This document shows positions 46,870-58,209 of a stretch of DNA of 64,000 bases, one piece after another. Origin of the DNA: Sesamum alatum. Taxonomy: Eukaryota > Streptophyta > Magnoliopsida > Lamiales > Pedaliaceae. The stretch is taken from the NCBI GenBank assembly GCA_034509735.1, contig JACGWO010000012.1:10104367-10168366 (forward strand). Reading direction: 5' to 3'. A program made the position numbers and the translations under genes. A model generated the notes under the pieces. It worked only from the letters and a program-made list of their open reading frames with translations, was not told the DNA's origin and made no database searches. How positions within the stretch are numbered: the stretch's first letter is position 1; each line of letters begins with the position of its first letter.

Positions 46870-48264
46870 AACCGCGGTGGATCAATTTTTCTATTTCGTT
46901 CTTTAGGTGGAAGAAATCTTCTATGTTGTGTCTATGGTCTTTGTGGAACAAGCAGTACTTATTCAACTTCATTCTTTTGGGGTTTTCCCTCATGCGGAGG
47001 GGCCATTCAACTATTCCCTGTTTCTCTTCTACTGCAAGAATTTCGGCGCGAGCTGCTTTTAGTGAGGTGTACTGGGTTGGATCAGAAGGTGGTACACGCT
47101 TCTGATCTCTTTGGTATTCTCTCCTCTATGGGGCCCCGAGTGGCCTCCCTCGGTTGCCTCCTCTTGGAAGGAGTCATATTCCTTATACCGGAGGTTTCTT
47201 CTATTCGAATGTATTTCTACGCACATGCTAGGAGGTCGTCCAGTGTGGCGGGAGGCTTTCCAGCTATAGATTCTCTGAACCTTCCCCTGCGCAGATTCTG
47301 GTGCATGATGCTTGCTAGGAGCTCATGGTTAACATGCGGGACTTCTAGGATGGCCCCGGAAAATCTTTGCACGTGTTCCGTAGGGTCTCCTTGCTCTCTC
47401 TGGAATATTGTGAACAAATAAGAGACGGTCTTTGGGTATCTCTTAATTATCACGAAGTGATGTAAAAACTGTTGGGAGAAGCACTCAAAGCTGTCTATCG
47501 TGCCAATGGGCAACTGATTGAACCAGGTCATAGCTTTTCCAACCAAAGTGGTTCAAAAGAGCTTGCAGTATGCTACGTCGCTGATGTCTAACAGATGCGC
47601 CTTCACTAGGAAGTGATCTAAGTGATCTCATGGGTCTTTGGTCCCCTCATACTCGCTGAGGTTTGGGTTCTTGATCTCGAGCTGATAGCCTCCGCTAGGA
47701 TGTGAGTGGCAAAAGGACTTCTCCTAGGGGGTGCCACAGCTAAAGCTAGGGCCCGATGGCCTTCCGTCCCTCCTAAGCTGGCCTGTTTAGCGGCCGCTTG
47801 GTTTGCCCCGAAGGACTCGCGCCCTTTCGGTGGTGCATCTCTTGGTAGTGGTGGGGCAGCTCCTCTTTCGGTAGGTAAGGCCTACACCCCATCTCTTCCT
47901 CAAGGTGTTCGCTTTGTTGTTGACTTGCCGCCCTCTGATCGCTATTCACAGGGGTTAGGCCTACTCTGGGACCTCTATGAGGGTAGCGAGGGGGTCTTCG
48001 CTCCGAAACGTACTCCGCAATATATTGAGCGACTGCTCTTGATGCAGACTATGCTGAAGTATCCTCGATCATTTGCCGAAGGGCCTCAGGCGTAAGCTGG
48101 AGCATGAGAGGAAGAGGAGCGTGCTCCTGCTCCCGCTGCTCTTCCCATTCTTCTTGTTCTTGGTGTTGTGGTTGTTGAATTTCTTCTTGGGGTGCATGCT
48201 TGGAAATTCCCTTGAGCTTGCCCAAGCCCCCATTCCCATTTCTTGCTCGTGACCTGGTGTTCAT
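46870..48264 (-). pseudogene. Tat gag
   Basis: Starts MNTRSRARNGNGGLGKLKG at 48264 with a Gln/Glu-rich region and a stop at 48049. The core resumes as NPNLSEYEGTKDP and DHLDHFLVKAHLLDISDVAY and continues in the 47546-47217 frame as VGKAMTWFNQLPIGTIDSFE, CFSQQFLHHFVIIKRYPKTV, LEVPHVNHELLASIMHQNLR and FRESIAGKPPATLDDLLACA. A second segment at about 46960-46880 reads HNIEDFFHLKNEIEKLIHRG, the region after the zinc knuckle. This is the Retrotrans_gag domain with at least five breaks. Confidence 0.85.
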
Positions 48265-48288
48265 CCTTGAATGTCGAATAGTTGTGTT

Positions 48289-48304
48289 CCCATAGACGGC
48301 GCCA
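48289..48304 (-). other. PBS of the Tat element
   Basis: Minus strand TGGCGCCGTCTATGGG, three bases inside the LTR end (...CGACATCA at 48308). It is a TGGCGCCGTCTGTGGG-type site common in Ty3/gypsy elements. Confidence 0.8.
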
Positions 48305-48307
48305 AGT

Positions 48308-48640
48308 TGATGTCGCTAAGAAGCGAGATCGACTAAATTTGTATTGAGTGGGTGCGATTCAATACGTTTACACCAGAATTCTTATAAGCCAAAGTTCCCT
48401 TTCCATGATAACGAGGGGGTATTAATTTAATGAGAAAATGTGCTATTCCTACCTCGATTACATGGCTGAGATTAGTCTTCCAAGGCTATTATAGTAATAT
48501 GACGAATTACACTAACTTGGTAAGCCTTGACTTTTGCTTTGCTTAGAGGCACCATCTCTTGCCTTTCTTAGACTAGTATGTTTCCTCCATTAATATTTTA
48601 TCATAATATTAAAATTTACAACATATAGTTAAACACAACC
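48308..48640 (-). repeat. 5' LTR of the Tat element (outer edge uncertain)
   Basis: The inner edge is fixed by the PBS and the TGATGTCG/CGACATCA end. The outer edge cannot be set because the partner LTR was not found. The region keeps a balanced composition to about 48590 and then becomes AT-rich. ACAACA at about 48620 would give a TGT start on the minus strand. Confidence 0.5.
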
Positions 48641-49801
48641 CTAAATTAAATACATTTGATCAGAAAAGATTTGTTTGGTTTGCGATAAGTCAGTAATAAG
48701 TCAATATAGGGTAAATATTAATTTTCATTTAATTAGCAAATTCAATAAATTTTGACTAATGAAAAAATTTATTTGTTGGACGAAAATAAATATCAAGAAT
48801 ACTTCTACATATAATTACATCAATTTTAAGAGAGTGCAGTATAATTATCTCTAAATATTATCGTTCCTTATTTGACCCCTGATCTTCTATCACATGTGGG
48901 ATTGAGGAGGCAAAAACGACCCCCATTGAAAAAAAAAAGAATCTAGATTGCAGTGAAAAGAAATCATTCAATGACTCTTGTTTTTGACATAGTTTTTTGT
49001 TTAAAATAAAATAATTATTACATGATCATTGGTTCAAAAGGTATGAAAATTCTATTGGGGTACAATGGTAGTTGCATGATGAAGATAATCTTGACTGCGT
49101 TTATTCCTCAAACAGTGAGATCGCAGTAAAAATTTTCATATTGTTTTACACGAAATAAATACGTCCACGAGAAATATATGTATATATATGAACGAAATAG
49201 TGAAGTTTTTCAAATTAATTCTTCTAATCTTTCACATTGATCCTACATCAGAAATAATGTACATAGTATATTTGATAATTTGCTTGTCAATAAAACAAAT
49301 ATAAAAAAAAAATTTAAAAAATTTAAAACTAGCTAGACTTATTATATTGAATATTTATTGTTTCATTCTTTAATTCAATATTTTTAAGGTTTAAATTTCT
49401 CTTACTTTTTTTTTTTTTTTTGTAAAAATGAACTTTGTTTTGATAAATATTTTGTAAATGTTGAAAAGATTATTTATTTCTATCCACGAAAAGAACTATA
49501 TTAATTGGACTTTAATATTAATTTTGATCTATTTTAAATCTTGTGCGGCGCCCACCACATATTACTTTAAGTCAAATCTATTAATTAATTTGTTGGGTGG
49601 TGTAAAAACTAGAAATAAAAATAAAAGTCGTAATTATATTGAAGAGATAGTAAAATAATTGTGATATGTATGTTAATACAAACTTTAACTCACAATTATA
49701 TTATTGACAAAGTTATATTATGCAATTTATTAATGCATAAAAAGAATAAAAATACTTATGAAAAGTATATTTATATAAGCATTCTCATAAATACTAACAA
49801 A
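48641..49801. other. AT-rich DNA, nothing recognised
   Basis: No coding region or element termini could be supported up to the CACTA terminus at 49802. Confidence 0.5.
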
Positions 49802-49819
49802 CACTACAAAAAAGTTATA

Positions 49820-50460
49820 GCAACAGACATTTCGCAATGGATAGGTCCGTTGCAAATTGACAACGAATTTTGTCATGATTTGGCAACGGATTCTGATTTT
49901 TTTACATTATCGTTGCAACTTCCATTGTTAAATAACGATGACATTTTGTAACGGACTTACCGTTGCAAAATTCGATCAACTTTAAGATGCCTCAAATTCA
50001 ACATAAGTCGTTCCAAAGGTCGTGGCAAAATATTGCAACGACAAATTCTGTTGCAAACTTACAACGGTTTTTGCAACGTAAATCTTTCGTTGCATACTTT
50101 GCAATGAAGTTTCTATTTACATCCGTTGCAAAAAATTTGCAACACCTTAATCAGCAAAAACATGTCGTTGCAAAATGAATTTCATGATTTGCAACATATT
50201 TAGCGACAATATATTTCGTTGCAAAGCTTGCCAACATTTTTGCAACAGTATTGCAATGACCTATGAAGTCGTGGTAATCCGTACGTTACAGCTGTAGACT
50301 TTAATTATTGCGCTGTTGCATTTACAACGGTCGTTGCAACGAATCCGTTCGTTGCAATATGTTTGTTATAATTTATTATTTTAAAATTCTTTATCTTTTG
50401 CAATGAAAATATCATTCCGTGGTAAAATCCGTTGCAAAAATCATAATATAAGAAAACCTT
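49820..50460. repeat. Left subterminal repeats of CACTA element C
   Basis: GTTGCAA, GCAACGA and GTGGCAAAAT words recur every 15-30 bases in both orientations. Short reading frames here are repeat artefacts. Confidence 0.85.
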
Positions 50461-50735
50461 CATTCTGTTTCACACTTATTTTTATAATCGTCCATAACAA
50501 CTTCTTCCTCTTCTCTCTTTCCACTCAACCGATTTTTTAATCAATCTTTGTATTGGACCGTTAAAGATCACGTTAGTGCAACGAGTTACACATTTAGACA
50601 TTTGCTACCTTACATTAAGATTAGTACACAAGTTTTACTAGTATATTTATATATATTAATTTTATTCTTGAATTTTTTTTTTTTTATGTATGTATGTTAA
50701 TCAATATGTATAATATTTTTTGATTTTAGAACAAG

Positions 50736-51287
50736 ATGTTGAGAGATTTTAGAAAGTAGATGTATGAGAATAATGTACCCGGTAATCGTCATCTTACAAA
50801 AAAATTCATAGATGGGGTCACTGAGTTTATAGATTGGGCAAAAACACAATGTTGTCCATGTAGTGTATGTAAAAATCGTAAGTACGAATCCACGGAGGAC
50901 GTGACATGCGACCTGTATAAGAAAGGTTTTAAGAAAAATTACTAAAATTTGACATCTTATTGTAAGCCTAGATAGATGGATTGTGAGCATCCAATGTCAG
51001 ATGACAATTCTGCAGATCAAACAACAAATTGGAATAACTATGAGCAATTGAATTGGGATCATATGATGTTGTTTGATACAGCTGGTCCTGTATCTCATCC
51101 ACATGGGGATATATTCAATGATTCGGCACATCCTAGCGACAAATCACATGCAAACGAGGCTTGTCCGACTTCTAATTATGATGGGATAAAATACAAGGCT
51201 GGCAATTTATGAGCATTGTTTGAAAAGTTTTTTGATGTGCGAAGGGAAGAATACTATGAACAACAGGGTTTGTGTGCGAAGCTCTAG
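50736..51287 (+). pseudogene. N-terminal Transpos_assoc segment of a TNP2-type transposase
   Basis: One frame reads MLRDFRK, a stop (TAG where the family has Trp), MYENNVPGNRHLTKKFIDGV, TEFIDWAKTQ, then CPCSVCKNRKYESTEDVTCD with LYKKGF. This is the pattern of the transposase-associated domain, with its Cys pairs and the HLYxxGF motif. The frame goes on through stops near 50943, 50970 and 51210 into PMSDDNSADQTTNWNNYEQL and FEKFFDVRREEYYEQQG. The catalytic Transposase_21 part that should follow is missing; a satellite array begins instead. Confidence 0.75.
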
Positions 51288-51299
51288 CTACATAATGTA

Positions 51300-52160
51300 T
51301 TTTCATGATTTTTCTCATGATGTTTTATCTCATTTATTAATTAAAAAATATATCTTCAATCATTTATCTCATTTAATTTTAAATATAATTATTAATTAAA
51401 AATATTTTATCTCATTTACTAATTGAAAAATATATCTCAAATCATTTATCTTATTTAATTTTAAAAATAATTATTAATTTTAAAAATATTTTATCTCATA
51501 TATTTATTAATTTTTAAAATATTTTATCTCATTTGTTAATTAAAAAATATATCTTAAATCATTTATATCATTTAATTTTAAAAATAATTATTAATTTTAA
51601 AAATATTTTATTTCATTTATTAATTAAAAATTATATCTTAAATTATTTATCCCATTTTATTTTAAAAATAATTACTAATTTTAAAAATATTCTATCTCAT
51701 TTACTAATTGAAGAGTATATATTAAATCATTTATCTCATTTAATTTTAAAAAATAACTATTAATTTTAAAAATATTTTGTTGCATTTATTAATTAAAAAT
51801 ATATATCTTAAATCATTTATCCATTTAATTTCAATAACAATTATTAATATTAAAAATATTTTATCTCATTTAATTTTAAAAATAATTTTTAATTTTAAAA
51901 ATATTTTATCTCATTTATTAATTGAAAAATATATATTAAATAATTTATTTCATTTAATTTCAAAAACAATTATTAATTTTAAAAATATTTTATCTCATTT
52001 ATTGATTGAAGAGTATATCTTAAATAATTTATCTCATTTAATTTTTAAAAAATTTTATGAATTATAAAATATTTTATCTTATTTATTAATTAAAAAATAT
52101 ATTTTAAATCATTTATCTCATTTAATTTTAAAGATAATTATTAATTTTAAAAATATTTTA
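51300..52160. repeat. AT-rich satellite, about 84-bp units
   Basis: TTTTATCTCATTTATTAATT, then ATATCTTAAATCATTTATCT and TTTTAAAAATAATTATTAAT recur about ten times with an 84-bp period and some partial units. Three reading frames across it are made only of the repeat. Confidence 0.9.
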
Positions 52161-52287
52161 TCTTTTTTGGCTATACACCTTCCCTCCTCATTTTAACATA
52201 ATCCTAAATTTTTGCCCCCTTTCTCTCTCCATTTTTCATAACCCTAATTTTTTACCCCGTTCCCTCCTCTTTTCCCCCTCTCCCTCG

Positions 52288-53487
52288 GAGGCCTGTCAAT
52301 GGGTAGGGTCTTACCTTACCGAGGCCCAAACCCAAATGAGACCCAATAAAATAAAAATATAACCTAGACCCTACCCAAATCATTAAATCCACTCAAGACC
52401 CATGGGTCTCTAGACCCAACCAGACTCAAGTTTTCGGGTTGGGTCCGGCCCAGACCCACTTTTTGTTTAAACTTTTATTTATATTTTTCCTTAAACAATT
52501 GAATCCCAACAAACTAACAAAGAATTCCATTTCATATTTTTCACATAATTCAATAGTTTTATAAGAAATTAAGAAGAGATTCTAACATGTAATTCCAAAA
52601 TACAATAACACAAAAAACTCCACAATTTTAACTTATACAAAATAAAAAAAAAATAGAAAAACTCTATAATATTAACTTAGACAAAATAAAAGGTAGAATC
52701 TTGAAACAGTCCCTGGTGAAGGATAATTGATCAAGTAACTCACAATCTCGTATATTATGTGATTGTAGCAACGGAATCGTTCACACCAACTGAACAAGGA
52801 ACCATCAGGTAGCCCAACAAAAGCTGAAGCCAATACTCAAGAAAACGCACCTCGAAAGAAAAAAACTCAACAAACTACAAATTACAACCAAGAGCACGCC
52901 TGTTTATAAACTCATTGAAACTAAACCCTGTGGGCTCTCCTTTGTCCTCCTCCTCCTACTCAAACCAGCAGAAATTTCTCAATCTCTAATGGAAAATCGT
53001 CAAAATCTATCCAATTCTTGATGAGGGCCTCTTTGTTTTTCTCTAACAAACGCAGAGCAAATGAGAAAGAAACCTTTCGATCAAGGGTGGCCACGTCGCG
53101 TGAACCATGTATAGCGTGGATGGCAGCGGCGGACGAAAGGCGGTGCGGCAGCGGCAGTGGTAGCGTTGAGGTGTGGCAGAGGCGGCGAATGAAAGGGGGG
53201 AGGGGGGCACTGCAAGTGGGAGTGTAGGTTTTAAAAAATATTTCTAAATCTAACAATGTAACACTATTATTGGTCTTGGTAAGTATTGGGTTGGGTAATT
53301 TTTTGGTTTGGGTAATTAATGGGTATGAATGGGTATAGATCCGGCCCCAACCCAATTTATATTTTTTTTGTTGAGTTTGGGCTTGGGCTTGGGTTTGGGT
53401 TTAATTATTTTTTATGGGGTTGGGTCTAGGTTTTTTTCCTTTGCAATGGACCTGGGTAGGATAAAATACTATCCATTGGCAGGCCTA
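52288..53487. mobile_element. hAT-like non-autonomous element, copy 1
   Basis: 1200 bp. Left end AGGCCTGTCAATGGGTAGGG, right end (complement) AGGCCTGCCAATGGATAG. Flanks CTCCCTCG and CTCCCCCC are a degraded 8-bp duplication. The internal sequence is rich in CAGACCC/GGGTCTC and GGGTATGAATGGGTA words shared with copy 2 at 55721-56671. No transposase is encoded; the Arg-rich frames are GC-composition artefacts. Confidence 0.75.
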
Positions 53488-53850
53488 CTCCCCCCTTCAT
53501 TTTCAGCACCAAACCCGCGCCCCTTCCCTCTTCCTTTCCTCTTCTCTTGCTGCCGCCCGCCGCCGAGCTTCTCCAGTCGCCGCCACCCACCTTTCTCCTT
53601 CTCCTCTTCTCTTTCTCCTCTTTTCTTTCTTCTCTCTTTTTTTTTTTTTTTGTGTGATTCTCTTTGCCGCCGTCGTACCACCAACCGCCGATGTCCTCAG
53701 CTTCACCACTGCCACCACTAACCGCCGACGTCCTCAGCTTCGCCGCCGCCCGCCGCAGCTTCGCCTCCACCACCGACAGTCGTTGCTTCACCATCGCCAT
53801 CAATCGCCGCTGCTACGCCACCATCGAGGTGATTTTGTTTCTTTCTTTTT
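53488..53850. other. Pyrimidine-rich, CCGCC-rich leader-like segment
   Basis: CT-rich sequence with CCGCCG runs, in style like a plant 5' UTR, ends in TTTTTTTT before 53870. Frames on both strands are open only through composition. It may be the leader of the CACTA gene displaced by copy 1 of the hAT-like element. Confidence 0.35.
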
Positions 53851-53989
53851 TTTTTTTTTTGGTTTTATTTTGGTTGGTTTTGTTTGGTTGATTTTGTATT
53901 TTTACAGCAAAGCGTGGATATTGATAGGATTAAAGGTATGTCTTTTGTAATCCTTTGCCTACAATGTAGCTTATTGAGGATGACTACAA

Positions 53990-54345
53990 TGTTCTTTTAT
54001 GTTATAAAATTGTGAATCATGTCTAAAATGTATATTGAGTATGTATTTGGTATATTGAGTATGTGTTTAGTATAAAATGTATATTGAGTTTGTTATCTGG
54101 AGTATGTGTTTGGTATAAAATGTATATTAAGTTTGTTATATTGAGTATGTGTTTGGTAATAAAATGTATATTGAGTTTGATACATTGAGTATGTGTTGGT
54201 ATAAATGTATATTGAGTTTGGTATATTGAATATGTGTTGGTATAAAATGTCTATTGAGTATGTATTTGGCATAAAATTGTGGATGACAATGTAATATATT
54301 GAGGATTTGGTTGATATATTGAGGATATGGTTGGTATAGTTAGGT
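53990..54345. repeat. Minisatellite with TTGAGTATGTGTTTGGTATA units
   Basis: Units of about 30-57 bp built from TATATTGAGTATGTGTTTGG and TATAAAATGTATATTGAG are repeated roughly eight times with variation. Confidence 0.8.
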
Positions 54346-54409
54346 GATGGGAATGATAATTGAATTCATGAAGTTGGACGAGTGTTGTTGATTATGATTG
54401 TAGATTAGG

Positions 54410-54835
54410 ATTCATATTAAAATAAACTCAACTAAACTAATGTAAAGTTAACTCGCAAATTAGAGACTCAACTAAACTAATGTAGTTAAAACTCAACTAA
54501 ACTAATGTAATTTTGTTAACTTTCAACATAAAGTCTTCAACTAAACTAATGTAATTTAGTTAACTCACAAGTTAAAAACTCAACTAAACTAATGTAATTT
54601 TGTTAAGTTTCAACTTAAAATCTTCAACTAAACTAATTTAACTTAGTTAACTCACAAGTTAAAAATTCAACTAAACTAATGTAATTTTGTTAACTTTCAA
54701 CTTAAAATCTTCAACTAAACTGATGTAACTTAGGTAACTCACAAGTTAAAAACTCAACTAAACTAATGTAATTTTGTTAACTTTCAACTTAAAATCTTCA
54801 ACTAAACTAATGTAACTCAGGTAACTCACATGTAA
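54410..54835. repeat. 87-bp tandem array
   Basis: The word CACAAGTTAAAAA recurs at 54567, 54654 and 54741 (87-bp spacing). Units contain CTCAACTAAACTAATGTAAT, TTTTGTTAACTTTCAACTTA and AATCTTCAACTAAACTAATG. Confidence 0.88.
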
Positions 54836-54958
54836 TTTTGTTTCATTCAAAGCTAGTGCTATGATAATACTTGTCTTACCAATACTTATAGTTGCACAAA
54901 CTACGCTAATTCTATGTCTAGATTCTGTCGTAATGGAAAAACAATCTACTATCTGGCC

Positions 54959-56715
54959 TTGCATTGTGAACTAAGCATTGGTTTAAATCATTGTGGATAA
55001 TAGAACAAGGAATAATATCAAGAAACTCTTTCAATTTCACAGTGTTGGATCCCCTGCTCTTGGACAAGTAAGCAGATAGTGAGGCGACATCTACCGGAGA
55101 ACCTCTACAGCAATCCCTCACAGCTTTATACACAGGTGTTGCAATTGGCCCAGTTTACTGAATGAAATCTTGATATGATTTTGGCAAGCTCTCAGGGCGC
55201 ATAACAAAAGAATACATAACCTGATACGTTCTTATAATCAGACAACCAAGGAACTTATAAATGTATCAGAAATCAAATACAAAGCACAAACTGGTGAGCC
55301 ATACATGATTTTCTTAACTACAATTCCTCTATATCATTAGAAAATGATCACAAGTTCTTCTAAGTAGCCATCAACTTTATAGATTAAAAGATTTCTGAAA
55401 ATAATGGAAATGGCAGAAGTGGCAAGTCGGACTTTCTACACGTAAAATTAGATGTGCACAAGCTACTGCAAAGAGTAGAGTACCCCCATGACTCCAATGA
55501 CTTCCTAGAGGTGGAATTTGTTTTTTGCATTTAGCAGAGTTATATGCACACTGAATAAATTATTAAATATATTAGATATGTGGAAAAAAAAGAGAAAGAA
55601 AAAGCATTCCTAGTACATCATTGAGTATGGGGAAAAGTTAGGACAATGAAAGAAAAGGTACTTGTACCTGAGCAACCCTAGCCAAAAGATACAAAGCCAG
55701 TGTGCGCCTTCAGCTGGGATTAGGCCTATCAATGGATAGGGCTTTACCCTATTCAGGCCCAGATTCGAAAAGTACCCAATCAAAAAAATATTACCCAGAA
55801 CCTACCCAATCTATTAAACCCAACTCGAGACCATGGGTCTCAAGACCCGATCAGACCCGAACATTTGGATCGGGTCCGATCCAGACCCATTTTCTTCTTT
55901 TTTTTTTTTTTTTTTTCTTTTTTTAACTCCTCAAACTAATGAGTCAACAAACACAAATATTCTCAACATCCATTCTCAATTCTTACAACTTCATCAAGCA
56001 AGCATTGTAAACATTCTGCATTATCAACAAACATAAAAATCTTTTTGGAAACCACAAGACTCCAGCACCTCAACATCTCACCAAGACCCAACATTCTACA
56101 TTCTCAATTCTTACATCATTCTACATTCTCAATTCTTTACACAAAAGAAAACCCATTACAGTTAAAATTCAAGAACAAATTGTCCAAGTAATGCTTACAT
56201 TGTTAATTCCCGTAATGACGGAGGCCAGGGTCCGGCATTTCGTCGAGGCCCAGATTATTTATTAGACAGATGGCGGCAGCGTGAGCGACGAGGACGCGGC
56301 GGCATGAGGACGAGGACGAAGTGGCGGCGGGAGCGACGAGGACGAGGCGGCGGCGAGAGCGACGAGGATGAGGCCGCAGGAGCTATGAGACGCGGCGGAG
56401 TTAGGACGAGGCGAGGCGGCGGCGTGAGCGAGGCGGCGATTTGAAGAGATTGAGAAAGTCTTAAGTGGCATGGTGAAGACTAAAGAGAATTAGTGTGGGG
56501 TTGGGGATAGGAATGGGTCTGGGTATGAATGGGTACAAGTTAGTATATACCCTGCCCAGACCCAATCATTTTAATTTAATGAGTTTGGGACTGGGTCTGG
56601 GTATAATTTACAATGAAGGGTCTGGCCTTGGGTCTAGGCCCGTTATAATGGGTATAGGATTGACAGGCCTAGTTGGGATCATCTAATGCTAAAATACATA
56701 ATCCTGAGATTGCAC
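54959..56715 (-). pseudogene. Captured exons of a TMEM135-like gene
   Basis: Three exons in order on the minus strand. Exon a (56715-56672 plus 55720-55668, split by a later insertion) reads AISGLCILALDDPS, a TGA, RRTLALYLLARVAQ and has GT/AG-type borders. Exon b (55550 to about 55452) reads AYNSAKCKKQIPPLGSHWSH then GGTLLFAVACAH; its donor is lost. Exon c (55220 to about 54959) reads VMYSFVMRPESLPKSYQDFI, Q, a TAA, TGPIATPVYKAVRDCCRGSP, VDVASLSAYLSK and IIPCSIIHNDLNQCLVHNA. The order and motifs match plant homologues of TMEM135, a membrane protein family related to Tim17/22/23 and linked to peroxisomes and mitochondria in animals. Two stops and missing ends make it a pseudogene. Confidence 0.78.
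55721..56671. mobile_element. hAT-like non-autonomous element, copy 2
   Basis: 951 bp. Left end TAGGCCTATCAATGG, right end (complement) TAGGCCTGTCAATCC. Flanks GCTGGGAT (55713-55720) and GTTGGGAT (56672-56679) are an 8-bp duplication with one change. It interrupts a TMEM135-like exon exactly: removing it and one flank restores the exon frame, apart from one stop. Same family as 52288-53487. Confidence 0.88.
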
Positions 56716-56912
56716 CTGCTAAAATCCTTTCCATCATGCCATTAACAAGGTCATATATATGGAATTGGTGAAAGTATGCAATAAAATCAATATCAAGGAA
56801 GCTATATTAGACAAATACTCAAATTCTAGTTAAGAATAAAGAATATACTTTTAAGAAACACAACATAAAGATATGGATAACATAAACAAAATAGTAAGAT
56901 TAAAAACAAAGG

Positions 56913-58165
56913 GTACAATGCAATTTGCCCCCTTGTGTTCTCAGAAATATTTAAAAAAAATTCCCTGTAAAAAATAAAATACTAAAAATCCCCCCTATAT
57001 TATCAAAATATAGAAAAATACCCCTCAACCCGGGAGGTGTACTGCACTCGCCCTTCATGCATCTGGGCCTTAATTTTTAACAATAAAATCATTTTGTATC
57101 TTAATTTATGGACCGTCAGATCTTGTTTGTTATACATCTAACGATTAAAATTTCATAGACAATAGATCAACGATTAGATTTTATTAGATTTGAATCAAGG
57201 GTCTAGATTTAACAAAAAATTCAATGGTCCACTTTTTACTTAGTTCAAATTAATGGTCTAGATTCAACTACTAATATTTATCATATTACTATATATTTAA
57301 TATAGATAAAATATTAATATTAATTAAAAAATATATTTTAGAAATTAGGGTTTTCACCGCCGCCGTCGCCGTCCTCCTCCCCTCCCATCAGCTTCCTCCT
57401 CATTGCCTCCTTCACGCCCCTCCTTCCCTCGCCAGCGCACCCCGTCCTCCCCTCCCTCCGCCTGTCCGCGTCTGCCTCCACCACCTCATTCGCCTCCGCC
57501 TCCGCCTCCGTCTTCGTCTCCACCTCCCCCCCCCCCCCCCCTTTATCTCCCTCTCCGCCTCCGCCTCTGCCTCCGTCTCCGCCCGTTCGTCTTCCTCTCC
57601 ATACTCCCCCTCCCATCGCCTCTTCCTCACGCTGCCCCTCTCCCCTCCCATCCACCTCCTTCGCGCGGCACCTCCTCCCCTCTTTCGAATGTGCCATATC
57701 CTCCCTCTTCTGAGCGCGCCCCCCATCCCTCCTTGGCACCGATGTGGCAACGTCCGGCGCCTCCCCCCCCCCCCATTTTCAATATATATATATATATATA
57801 TACACATAAAATATAATATATATTTATATATAAATAATTATCTATAAATTTTAAAGATTTATAAATTTTATTTAAAAATATAAAAATATATTTAATTTTA
57901 AAATATACTTTTATAATGTTAATAACATTTGAACTGTCCATTTGTAAGAGATGAGATCTAATAGTGTATGAATAAGGATAAAAATGGCATTTCACAATTA
58001 CAAAATAAAAAAAATAGAAAAAGACACGTGTGGTGCACCTAATGCATGAAGGGGGTGTTTTGCCCTATTCTGGAGATCACGGGAGGTGGGAGGTTAGTAT
58101 TTTATTTTTCACAAGGGGGTATTTTAAACATTTATGAGAACGCAGGTGGGTAAATTGCATTTTAC
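56913..58165. mobile_element. Long-TIR element, Mutator-like
   Basis: Left GTACAATGCAATTTGCCCCC and continuing TTCTCAGAAATATTTAAAAA; right (complement) GTAAAATGCAATTTACCCAC and TTCTCATAAATGTTTAAAAT, so terminal inverted repeats of at least 50 bp. The target duplication is not clear. The middle (57340-57780) is a GC-rich CCTCCGCCTCC block with long spurious frames on both strands. Confidence 0.75.
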
Positions 58166-58209
58166 AAATGCTTGTTAGTTGTTGACTCATGCATTTACTG
58201 GAGTCTCTT

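Larger units (their letters stand above)
28128..48640 (-). mobile_element. Tat-lineage Ty3/gypsy retrotransposon, split by a copia element
   Basis: On the minus strand the order is: LTR (from 48308), PBS, gag, protease, RT, RNase H, integrase, a tandem-repeat spacer and an oppositely oriented extra ORF. The 3' LTR expected at the left was not found, so that end appears truncated near 28128, and the outer edge of the right LTR is uncertain. A copia element (32830-44741) sits in the RNase H region with a TTGTA target duplication. All domains carry stops or frame changes. RT (MCINFMDLNKACPKNSYPLP) and gag (MTWFNQLP, VLEVPHVNHELL-like) are of the Tat/Ogre/Retand type. Confidence 0.85.

Noticed and set aside
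53426..53891. Arg/Lys- or Pro/Leu-rich frames, both strands
   Set aside because: Produced by CCGCC and CT runs; the frames overlap each other on both strands and show no domain.
57338..57816. Gly/Arg-rich and Pro/Ser-rich frames of 120-137 codons
   Set aside because: GC-rich block inside a long-TIR element, open in several frames at once; no motif.
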